Shown here: positions 22,395-31,557 of the stretch, piece by piece | Numbering within the stretch: the first letter of the stretch is position 1 | How the letters are laid out: every line of letters starts with the position of its first letter | Origin: Prostheceraeus crozeri | Taxonomy: Eukaryota > Platyhelminthes > Polycladida > Euryleptidae | Direction: 5' to 3' | Assembly (NCBI GenBank): GCA_907163375.1 | Contig: CAJQUW010014744.1 | Location: forward strand, 1-64,000 | Length of the DNA stretch: 64,000 bases | The notes under the pieces: model-generated | Database searches by the model: none | What the model was told of the DNA's origin: nothing | What the model saw: the letters and a program-made list of their open reading frames with translations, nothing else | Position numbers and translations under genes: made by a program

Positions 22395-22957
22395 AAAACG
22401 TCATGACAACCGATGTTATTGTTGCAGATGAACAAACAGACTGTCCTGATCACAAAATGATATTCACATAACAAAACGATTTCAATAATTTGATTCTTCT
22501 GAAGAAGAATGACCTACATAGAACAGTTTCTGACTGAGAAGTTGAAATAACAATCAACCAGCATCTATTGTTCATTCTCCCACTAAATAACGCAAATCGA
22601 AACGCCGGATTTCTATGGATAAATCTTGAACAATGAGACTTTTGTTTATTAGATATTTCGCCTATTGATTGCAGATCATAATAGCGTTGCTCTGGCAAGA
22701 TGAAGCGATCAACATCAATAACTGAAATACATCATACACGCAAGGGATATGGATGCCATCTGCACTTGTCGGAATACAGTGGTTAAAGAAAAAATTGAGA
22801 ACTGTTTATGTCAATTCACCACATCCTCAGGTAAACTCACGTCTTCATTAAATAAAACGTATTGTTTGTACCTATAAGAAATTCTGTGAATATCATTTTG
22901 TGATCAGGACAGTCGGTTTGTTCATCTGCAGCAATAACATCGGTTGTCATGACGTTT
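22395..22957. mobile_element. Foldback element, about 0.56 kb
   Basis: The left arm (22395-22470: AACGTCATGACAACCGATGT, then CAGACTGTCCTGATCACAAA) is repeated inverted at 22884-22957 with only a few differences over about 72 bases. The 410-base centre is unique and non-coding. It fits a foldback or MITE-type DNA element; no target duplication could be assigned. Confidence 0.75.
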
Positions 22958-23558
22958 ACCAATCTACCACTTAGGATTAAGAAGAAGCTAGTGCGCGAAT
23001 GTAGGAAGAAAGCGTCAGTAGCCCTCGCACTATGACTGGCCAATGATGTGATATTCTGTGTCACAATTATGTGTCTGGAGTTCTGATTAGCATCCTCTCT
23101 TTCAGGTTGTTGTGTGGGTAGTACTCAGCGGTAGGAATCTCTTCAAAATTTATGGTTTACAAAGGTGTGAATCCACATTTTGATTCAAATCAGAATATTC
23201 GATATCATCTTTTAAAGAGCATCTGCAGTAACACCCAAATGTCTCACACATGAGTTTCGTGACTATTATAGCCTAACTGGTACGCCAACAATGACAGAAC
23301 GCTTTCACAAGTAAGATATTCTTAACTTGATCAGCAGATTCTAACCATCTTCGTTGAACAAGCACGCATGCCCTCTAACCGCACGGCAACTCTACAGAGC
23401 CGCTGAACAACAATAAAAATTTTATTTCAACCTTTATTTATCTGCCAAATGTGTACCTATTATTGACAGAACTTCATTAAAGTGAGACAAAATTTAGGTG
23501 GTCCAATTTTTATGATCATCACTGTATAACCACTAGGAAATGTGATTTACCGATCACA

Positions 23559-23663
23559 TTAATCAATGGAATAGTTACTGCTACAGTTGAAACAAGTAAA
23601 AGTAATCAACTACACTTGCTGTAACACTGTCACAACCATAGAGTGAAGAACTACATTAGAGTG
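23559..23663 (+). repeat. Left arm of a 3.35-kb inverted repeat
   Basis: Contains AGTAATCAACTACACTTGCT and AGTGAAGAACTACATTAGAG; over about 105 bases it is the inverted counterpart of 26798-26913. The inner 65 bases are nearly identical, the outer 40 more diverged. Either terminal repeats of one 3.35-kb element or two copies of a shorter repeat in opposite orientation. Confidence 0.8.
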
Positions 23664-24163
23664 TCCAACATGACGCGGCTGCTGACAACGCTATAGATCG
23701 ACCTCAGAAAGCTCAGGACACCGAAGCCCCGTCACGGTTTACTTTGAATCAACTTCATCACTTTGTGACCAAAACTTTCCTTTCCCCGGAGTTTGGACAA
23801 CAAGAGTTGTCTATTTGCAAACAAAGGAGCTTTTGTGGCTCCAAGTCATGAAAGTCGTTGCAAAACATCTTCTGCATGTGATCTTCCCAATGCTTCAACT
23901 CGCTCATCTTCCTTCCATAATAGCAACTCAAAAGATCACAAGTCAAACATTGTTTTCATGATTTCCATGGCTATTATGCATGCTTCTCTATACGTTGTGT
24001 TTTCAGTCCATAATCCCCTGTAATTGATGAGAGAGTTGTAGATATGTAATTCCACTTTTGTTAGACAGCTTCTTATTCAGATCTGGGGCAGATTCATGTC
24101 AGCCAGTGCTCTTGCTATCTATCCACGTCTGGCAAGAGAGACGAATACGAATGCGCTGAATAC

Positions 24164-24265
24164 CAGGGTTGGAACCGGCCGCCGGCCAGACCTGTTTTTA
24201 CCGCCCGATCGAACGGCCGGTTTTGATCACGCCGGCCGCTAAAAACCCGGTCCGTTCCAACTCTG
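24164..24265. mobile_element. Short hAT-type MITE
   Basis: A 102-bp GC-rich foldback. The ends are CAGGGTTGGAACCGG and, inverted, CCGGTCCGTTCCAACTCTG; the middle is rich in GGCCG. It is flanked by CTGAATAC (24156-24163) and CTGAATGC (24266-24273), an 8-bp target duplication with one mismatch. CAG ends with an 8-bp duplication are typical of hAT elements. Confidence 0.88.
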
Positions 24266-24279
24266 CTGAATGCAGTAAA

Positions 24280-25826
24280 AAATTAGAAGCTGTCAGCAAA
24301 TTGGAGCATAATATAAACATTTTTTTCATTTTGTATGGGAGATCTCTCTTATGCAAACTGTCGCGTTGAAAAATCAACCTTTCAGTTCCATGAGATGGCA
24401 AAGCTCACTTTTCCTCCCCCAGTTAAATTTTCTATGTAAACGCCAATAAAGGACAAATCATAAACGTCTATAAACAAATTATGATTAGCCAGAGACTACC
24501 AAGATATCGATATAGTCCCTTGACTTATTCATTCATAGATTTCTCGGTACAAACATCAACTTCATAATGAAAAATGGACATCTGTGAGTCACAAAATGAA
24601 AAACTGCATTCTTTTGAGAGGAAATAGACGTTTCCTCCTTTAGCTGCAGGAGAAAAAGTTGGTATTTCTTCTCTCAAGAAAATAGATAGACATAGTAAAC
24701 TGACTCTGTAATTGACATTACAAGTGAGAAGTGATTCATTTCAAGCATCCAAGCAGCTTTGAGGTCGCTCAGAAATTGATTAGGTTGCTAATTGAAAGGA
24801 AACGATAGAAACAGCTGCAATATAAAAAACGAAAATAGAAAAACTAGAAAAAATAAAGAGGATGTCATCTTTTTGCTTCAAGCAACTCAAGAAACATGGT
24901 TCTTCAAACATTATTAACAGAGCTGATCACAAGAAACAGACCACCCAGAATTCGCTGAAATTCATGCCTTCCAACCGTGTCTCACAGCGACGTACCATGC
25001 ATCTTTCGCGAGATTGCATTCTCAGCTTTAAAATCAACTATGATACACTTGTATCCGTATTTGCTGAGCAGTGCTCAAAATATGAAAATCATTCAATTTA
25101 CAAATTGCAATTTTTCAAAATGAAAATATATGAATATGATAATGAATCAGGCACGGAAAGAAAGAGGATTTTCTAAGCTCTCTTTTGACAAACTTGTTAT
25201 CAAAATCGGTGAACTTATTAAAAATTAGTGATATCGAGAAGTTATCACAAAATCATCACCTATTGGTTGAAAATGTTATGTTCTCACCTTTTTCATCAAA
25301 AGTGTTCATGTTTGGTATCCTCTGGATTCTTGCGATGTGAGGAACACGAATATGTAAGTTATATTCATATAAATTCTTTTTCAAACTTCTTCAACATTTT
25401 TTCTCATTTCCGCTGAAGCACACAGGCAATGAAGGTAGACAATCGGCAGCCGCTGTGAGAGAACAAAGGCATGTCCTCGCTAATTCTCTTGTTTTCCACC
25501 TTGATTCAATTTACTACGTGCTTGTTTACTATACTTGTTAAGCTGAGAATGCAAGCCCTCAAATGATGCATGGTGCAGTTGTGCGACACGGTTGCAAGGC
25601 ATGAGAATCGATTGAATTTCAGCCAAATCCAGATGTTCCGTTTTTTATGATCAGTTGTGCAATATATACTATGAAATACAGTTTCTGAATATTTTATTGA
25701 TCCTACAACCGCATGATATGAACATATTCAATATGACCACATTAGGTACACAAATCTTAATGACATGCAGGATTATACGAAATCTCAAATCGAAAATACA
25801 AACATGCAAAGTTCGATTTTACAGTC
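24280..25826. other. Non-coding stretch inside the 3.35-kb inverted repeat
   Basis: AT-rich sequence with several 60-100 codon frames but no recognisable domain or codon signature. Confidence 0.4.
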
Positions 25827-25944
25827 ATGATACGAGGATAGTATTTGAAGTATTCCAGTACGTGAGAAACTATAGATTGCAACAACCTTTTGCATTTTCG
25901 GCCGACATTTCGAAGGCCGAAAGAATCACGGCTGCACTTAATAT
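25827..25944 (+). CDS. Candidate exon, helix-turn-helix-like
   Basis: After a pyrimidine-rich acceptor (TTCGATTTTACAG, ending 25826) the frame reads HDTRIVFEVFQYVRNYR, a spacer, FSADISKAERITAALNM, then a possible donor GTCAGT. The layout (R-x-IV-x-x-V-x-x-Y, about 15 residues, then ERxxAALxxS) resembles N-terminal DNA-binding helices of some animal DDE transposases. It lies inside the 23559-26913 inverted repeat, which suggests a transposase exon. Known of the family: the helices bind terminal repeats. Inferred here from a short stretch only. Confidence 0.35.
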
Positions 25945-26797
25945 GGTCAGTAGCCAATCCTGTTTATATTTCACCTCTCAAATTAGCTTTCCTTGATGAA
26001 TGACGCAGTGAAAATCGCATAAAGGCGCACTTCCTAAAAAATGTGCTAGCAAGGGAACACGACCGACGGTCATTTTTGACTCAAGACGTTTTAAGCCTAA
26101 CCCTTTCATGCATATTGTGCTCTCTTGAGGACATTTTGAACCACATCTTTGGTTGACCCCAAAGCGGCAAAAATTTGTAACCAAAAGAAAGAGGAGATCA
26201 ATACGCTTCTAATGGCACATTCTTAACAAGTGCTAATAACACCCTTTGATGTGTAATTTATTTTCAAAATTTTAAGAATAAAGACTCGAAGCTAACGCGC
26301 GCGAACAATTAGAGCAAACTACAATTGTCCTTTATGTTTCTTTTAGCTGATGACTCTAGCCATGAATGCATATGAATGTAACTTCCCTAAATATTCTATT
26401 CATGAGTTATCGAACTGCTTGAACGCCTTCATCGCGCCTGCGGGCTCGCATTTTTCCAAGCAGCATCGGCATAAAGTTGTTCTACAGTTACAAGGTGACT
26501 AGCATGCTACTATAGTGACGATTGTTTTTCGATTGCCTTGAACTTCATAAATATTTGCAATATGCATGTACAATATTCTTTTCCATTTACTTCTCATTGT
26601 CACGGCCGCACTTTGTCTCCGCTATGGCCGCAGGTTGCGCACCCCAGCTATACATGTAGATGTCAAAAGTGGTGGGCCTTGCATGGGACACCTACCACAG
26701 TATATTCATTTACTTGTTGAGCGAATTAGGTTTATTCTACGGATTTAATTCACCAAAAATGATGCTGTATTGAAATTTTCAGAATGATTTAACTAGG

Positions 26798-26913
26798 GCT
26801 CTAATGTAGTTCTTCACTCTATAATTGTGACAGTGTTACAGCAAGTGTAGTTGATTACTTTCTACTTATATCAACTGCCTTTCTAGCAGTAAAACTATTC
26901 CAGCATGATTAAC
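26798..26913 (-). repeat. Right arm of the 3.35-kb inverted repeat
   Basis: Inverted counterpart of 23559-23663 (CTCTAATGTAGTTCTTCACT, AGCAAGTGTAGTTGATTACT). Confidence 0.8.
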
Positions 26914-27021
26914 ACCATGATTCTATGAAATAAGATGTTGAACATTGAAGTGCCATTTCAATAGAATTATAAGCGTTAGAATTCCGGATGTCAGAAAATG
27001 AAGATTTTACCATTTTTGCGA

Positions 27022-27480
27022 GCGCTTTCAATCAGCTTCGCCGACCATTATCAAGCTCAGTTATCAAGTGACAATGACAGGGAAAGGCTGTCGCTCTAAA
27101 CATGATTATCAATCAATCAAGTACATATGCACCTGCCATACAACAACGCATAGAACAAAGAGCAATTTTGGAGACTCAAAGATACTACTAGATAAAGAAA
27201 TGAAAGTAGACGCTAATTTAAGTAATAAAAAGAAAAGAGTGTGAAATCAAGGAAGTGCTCTCAACAATGTCTCTGTGAAATTCGACGATATCAACCTTAG
27301 CACAAAGTTCATGGGCTCTCGATGCACGATCCCCAACCGGTCGAAGGCTATTGGGTGACCGGTTTCGCCATCAACATCTAATTTTCTCCGGAATCATGTT
27401 AGAGCGACAGCCGCTTATGTTCGTGTTTGTCACCTCATTACTGAGCTTAATAATGTTCGGCGACGTTGACTGAAAGTGTG
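27022..27480. mobile_element. Foldback element, about 0.46 kb
   Basis: GCTTTCAATCAGCTTCGCCG...GGCTGTCGCTCTAAACATGA (27024-27112) recurs inverted and moderately diverged at 27392-27480 (AATCATGTTAGAGCGACAGC...CGGCGACGTTGACTGAAAGT). The centre is unique and non-coding. Confidence 0.7.
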
Positions 27481-28001
27481 ACTGAAGGACAAAGAATGAT
27501 CAATACAGTCATGTTTCTAATCTCCCTCACTCACGTTGCGTTTCACCATACAAAGAAAACAAAGCCAAATCTCTAAAAAGGGTACTTCTCAAATCAGGTA
27601 ATTCTCATTCTAATCAGCCAATTCTTTTTCACATTTCAAGCGGCCACATCTAAAGATTTTATGAAAATCTGTTATAATTTTTTTAAATGTCACGGAATCC
27701 TTGGTTACGCAATTTATATTTCAGAGCAAACAAGATCTTACGTAATCATGCAAGATGAAAGCAACCTATTAAGACAATGTAAAGCATGCTTCCCTGTTGA
27801 AAGTGCATTTTGAATGCATGAATGGAAGCGTCGTATTAGCAAGGCAAGTCAATCAAATCCGCAAACCTATGTGTTAGGCTACAGGCAGATAAGTATCCCA
27901 TGTTCATAAGATACTTCAAACACAAAATAGCAGGAAAACTCAGTCAACAAACTTTTTTATTATGAATTTCAAATGTTGCCACAAATCTATTTCATCGGCG
28001 C

Positions 28002-28788
28002 CATAGAGTAGATATATTAGGTAGAGTGGTAACTCCACATTTATTAAATCCCCAATGCTTAGACACCTTCGATTTTATTAAATGAACTCAAGGGAGATAC
28101 AGTCGGTGATTGTTACCAATTGTGAGATATGCAAATTTTTGCAGTTTTGCAGAAATTACAACGGAAAAAAAGCCTTGGAGATTTAATGTTTGTTAAATTA
28201 GCAATTCGATGGGTTCCTATTACTTTCATGCTCAACCTCAAGAGTATTTTCTTAAGCGTGATCATATCACAGGCAACCTGCCACTTGCACAGCAAAATCA
28301 CATAATCAAAGACAATGATTTCAATTAACTTTGAAAGATGTAAATGGGTCCACATCACAATTCAGATTCAAGAAATGAAACATGAATTTAGTGAATCATG
28401 AAATCATACCGATGAAAATTGAATAAAAACTTGAAATTTCAGCCAAGAAAGCACGAATAACATCGCGACTTTTTCATGAAGACTTTCATTATAATACAAT
28501 TCATGAAATTCCTTTGATAATCAGCTTGATTTCCGCTTAGTTAGGATGCTTATTAACAAATATTCATTCCTTTTGATATCCAACTTGTTTCATACTACTT
28601 ATTTAGGAGAGTCATCTCGGTAGTATATAAATTGGCAAAATGTTGACTTTTTTAACCCTGCTTAAATATTTTTTTGGACCACGGGAACGTAATCTCCGCA
28701 AGAAACTGAATCTTTTGATATAAAAAGTTTCACTGTATACAGATTACTTTTCTGAGTTGACACTCTACCTACATATCCCTACTCAATG
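28002..28788 (-). mobile_element. hAT-type MITE, family M1, copy 2 (inverted)
   Basis: A 787-bp element in the opposite orientation to copy 1. The left end CATAGAGTAGATATATTAGG and right end CCTACTCAATG are the family termini. The target duplication is the perfect 8-mer ATCGGCGC (27994-28001 and 28789-28796). The target is the 5' edge of a tRNA-derived SINE head, so the MITE is younger than that SINE. No transposase. Confidence 0.93.
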
Positions 28789-28860
28789 ATCGGCGCTGTG
28801 GCCTTGTGGTAAAGTGTTCGCCCTGCGTCCGGCAGACCTGGGTTTAAATGTTGTCTTTAG
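28789..28860 (+). mobile_element. tRNA-derived SINE head
   Basis: GGCGCTGTGGCCTTGTGGTA...GACCTGGGTTTAAATG. TGGCCTTGTGG is an A box; GGTTTAAAT, 43 bases after it, is a B box decayed from GGTTCAAATC. The first bases lie on both sides of the MITE insertion (27996-28001 and 28791 on). The body downstream (to about 28960) is unassigned and the copy looks old. Confidence 0.7.
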
Positions 28861-28864
28861 ACTT

Positions 28865-29955
28865 TTAAATAGGTACACACTACATTCTTGCTAAACACTC
28901 AGCACAGAAATATGAGAATAGGATAGATACAACTCGGTAACTTGGAAGAGCGGCGCATTGAATGTGCTTCCAAGTATATAAACAGGAAAAATTATTTTTC
29001 TTTTTTTATTTGTACTTACAGTCTAAAAATTGTACACTTTCAGTCTAGTAAATACACTGATATTGCTCACTTGAAGCTGGAGTATCTAGATATTGCGTGA
29101 TAATAATGAGGAAAAGAAGATGCGTACTGGATTTGAGTTTCTGTAAAAATATGATACATGAACTGCTAAACGTATTGGCTAATTTTGTGCAGAGTGCAAA
29201 GATAAAGAGATCCTTCCCTTTGTCAGATTCATTGTACTTTCCTCCTCTATGAAAAACAACCGATGAAATCATGTATCATCCAATTTTACAGCTGTACTTC
29301 CTAAAAAGCACGAGAGATAAATCGACACTATTTCTTTAATTAATGTGAACGGACGATAATATACTCAGTTCATTTCTACAAACCTCTTACCGAAGAATTG
29401 TGGATAAAATGAACCAGTTAGTGACAAATCGTGCTAATTCGTCACCGATCGCCGCGATGCGATTCAGACTTTTCATCGCTGAAACGGCGTCAAGCCGATC
29501 GTCGTCTCCCACTAGCGGATCAAATCCGGATCATGCACCTGATTCCATTATCTGTTGACAATCAAAAAGAGCTGCTGTGAAGATCGTGCCGAACTCAGAT
29601 GCTCGGATCGTCTCATTGGTGAACTTAATATGTCACTTGCGCATTCTAAAGCAACTGTTGGAGGCGCACAAGATACGCCATAAGCCGGAATTGACACTGC
29701 TGTCCATTAACTTCAATGACAGGTGGAATAGAAAGTGCCGTAAGCCATAATACGCATGCATGCCTATTCTCATGACCGGTGGCACACGTGTCTTTGATTC
29801 CTATTGTGATATAGCAAGTCAATTTTGATGCTAACGTTCTTGCAGCGGTTGGAAACTTCCACCTACGATATCCGTCAGGCACGTGGAGGGCGGACTGCTT
29901 TCTGCAATCACTTAATACCGCATCCGAGATTGAGACGCTTCACGCAGGCGCTAAT
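28865..29955. other. Non-coding stretch
   Basis: AT-rich sequence with a moderately GC-rich part at 29430-29950; no gene, RNA or repeat supported. Confidence 0.4.
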
Positions 29956-30017
29956 CATTACATGTTAAGACAAGTAACCCAGCATTTGATAAATTTATCA
30001 AATCTCAACAATTGTAA

Positions 30018-30064
30018 CCACCACGAGACATGTTTCGGCCTGTTGGGCCTCATCAGTCGTGGTT
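30018..30064 (-). ncRNA. Minimal hammerhead ribozyme-like core, copy 1
   Basis: Minus strand, 5' to 3': helix I strand ACCACGA (30063-30057), CTGATGA (30056-30050), helix II GGCC with loop CAACA and GGCC, GAAA (30036-30033), CATG (30032-30029), then UC, then UCGUGGU (30026-30020), which pairs perfectly with ACCACGA. All invariant hammerhead positions are present: CUGANGA, GAAA and a GUC triplet. Helix III is reduced to a self-complementary CAUG, so by known behaviour of such motifs cleavage would favour a dimer. Cleavage is predicted after the C at 30027. Activity is inferred only. Confidence 0.72.
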
Positions 30065-30215
30065 AGGTTTGAACCAGCAACGTTGGAGCTAGAGGACGTG
30101 CAAGTATGCCCTCTAGCCACAAGGCCACCGGACCATCTGTTGAAAGCGTGAATTAGCCAGGAATGCACTGCTTTAACGCAGGCACGTGGAGCTCCAACGT
30201 TGCTGGTTCAAACCT

Positions 30216-30260
30216 ACCCATGACTGATGAGGCCCAACAGGCCGAAACATGTCTCGTGGT
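30216..30260 (+). ncRNA. Minimal hammerhead ribozyme-like core, copy 2
   Basis: CCATGA (30218-30223), CTGATGA (30224-30230), GGCC-CAACA-GGCC (30231-30243), GAAA (30244-30247), CATG (30248-30251), UC, TCGTGG (30254-30259). Helix I keeps one U-G wobble relative to copy 1; the core is identical. Predicted cleavage follows the C at 30253. Confidence 0.72.
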
Positions 30261-30320
30261 GGTTACATCTGTTGAGATTTGATAAATATATCAATTGCCA
30301 GGTTACTTGTCTTAACATGT

Positions 30321-30977
30321 TATATAATCACCTAGTAATTGATGGCTGCTAATGCATTGATCAGCAATTTACTACCACCAATCTAGTCTTGATACTTGCT
30401 GTCTGTCAAGTCAAAAGACAGTGGTCAATTCTTAAAATGTAAAGGTCTGCTGAATTATTGAACAAATGCCATTCGATTTTACATCTTCTTCAAAGAATTC
30501 AACACTCAGTCCCACTGGCAACTCCACCACAGTCAATGAATGTCATATAATTAGTGATGTGCGGTTAAAAGAATTTTTTAACCGCAACCAACCGTAGCCG
30601 TTAGATTTTTGACCGTAACCAGCCGTTAACCACAGAAACACATGTATTGCATGTGTATCCTCCCGTGGATCGTTTGAACGCATAGGCTCATGCCTATTCC
30701 GAGCTCAAAATATTCCGGGTAAAAGAGGGTTTAGAAGATTCTACCTTGCAATACATTCAAGGCCTGTAGATTCTTAGCTTGTGCTGTTGCAGCATAAGTT
30801 GTTTTGTCAAAAGGATTTTATATTCAAACAGAAATAATGACAGCTGTGAATCTTTCCAAATTGTTGTAAACACCTGGAAGAACCTAGCCGTTGAAAGCAC
30901 CTGGAAGTCGCCATGATGATAAGTACTTTTACTTTGCAAATAAAAGAGACAACAATAATAATTATAAGGAACAGAGA
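30321..30977. other. Non-coding stretch
   Basis: Near 30556-30630 GTGATGTGCGGTTAA is followed by several AACCG words, suggesting one end of a hAT-like element, but no second end was found. Otherwise nothing recognised. Confidence 0.35.
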
Positions 30978-31275
30978 TCAAAAGGCTTCTCTCAGCGCAA
31001 GAAGACGAAGCACGTCTCTACGCAGTTTCTCCAATGGGGGATGTTTGAGATCTAATGGCAGGGCCTTGTCCTGATGGATTCTCATCAACAAGCTTTGTCT
31101 TTTAAGTTCAAGAAGAGAGGTAGCGTCGATAATACCCTTCCTGGCTACCTCGTCGTTTCTGATCATCTCAGGGAAGTGGATACCGAGGGCAAAACATGCG
31201 AGCGCTCGATTTGACTGATCAAGTGTTAGCGCTCGTCTCTGTCAGAGCGGTTGCCTCATAAAGAAGGACTGGTTG
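30978..31275 (-). pseudogene. LINE ORF2 C-terminal fragment
   Basis: The minus-strand frame ending at 30978 reads ALTLDQSNRALACFALGIHF, then PEMIRNDEVARKGIIDATSL, LELKRQSLLMRI and LEKLRRDVLRLLALREAF, then stop. Upstream, in another frame, VQPVLLYEATALTET continues the pattern. The order VLLYG-x-E-x-W, then L-x-LGI, then NxEVxR and LxxRRLxxxxH is the well-known post-RT region of many LINE ORF2 proteins. The frame change and loss of the RT core mark a dead, truncated copy. Confidence 0.65.
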
Positions 31276-31293
31276 CACCTCAATAGCTTGACA

Positions 31294-31549
31294 CATAGAA
31301 ATAAACTGTTTATCTGAAGTTCGCTAGAATGGAAATTGACTCAAGGTCGCGACACATCCGGGGGAACTAAGTTGGGGCATGAAGAACCAATTAAAAGCTT
31401 CGATTTACTCATGTGACTGATTCTAACCCAATGATACAGACGTTGGCAGGTGCATCTAAGTGAAAATGCGTGCGGTTTATGTGTCGTTATTGTGCATTGC
31501 ATGAAGCTTAATTTCCATTCTAGAGGTTTTATTGTTGTCAATTTCTATG
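31294..31549 (+). mobile_element. hAT-type MITE, family M2, copy 1
   Basis: A 256-bp element with ends CATAGAAATAAACTG and CAATTTCTATG. It is flanked by the perfect 8-bp duplication GCTTGACA (31286-31293 and 31550-31557). The interior words CTGATTCTAACCCAATGATA and AGAGGTTTTATTGTTGTCAA recur inverted at 38156-38390. Non-autonomous. Confidence 0.92.
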
Positions 31550-31557
31550 GCTTGACA

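Larger units (their letters stand above)
29959..30320. mobile_element. Head-to-head pair of tRNA-headed elements with hammerhead cores
   Basis: Two copies of one element point away from each other: the left on the minus strand (tail at 29959, head to about 30135), the right on the plus strand (30189-30320). Each has, in order: the tRNA-like B box GGTTCAAACC (30066-30075 minus; 30205-30214 plus), a hammerhead-like core, then GAGATTTGATAAATWTATCA and CTTGTCTTAACATGT. Only the left copy keeps the tRNA 5' half (GTGGCCTTGTGGCTAGAGGG, A-box-like). The arms differ at few positions. No protein is encoded, so this is a non-autonomous, SINE-like element. Confidence 0.85.
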
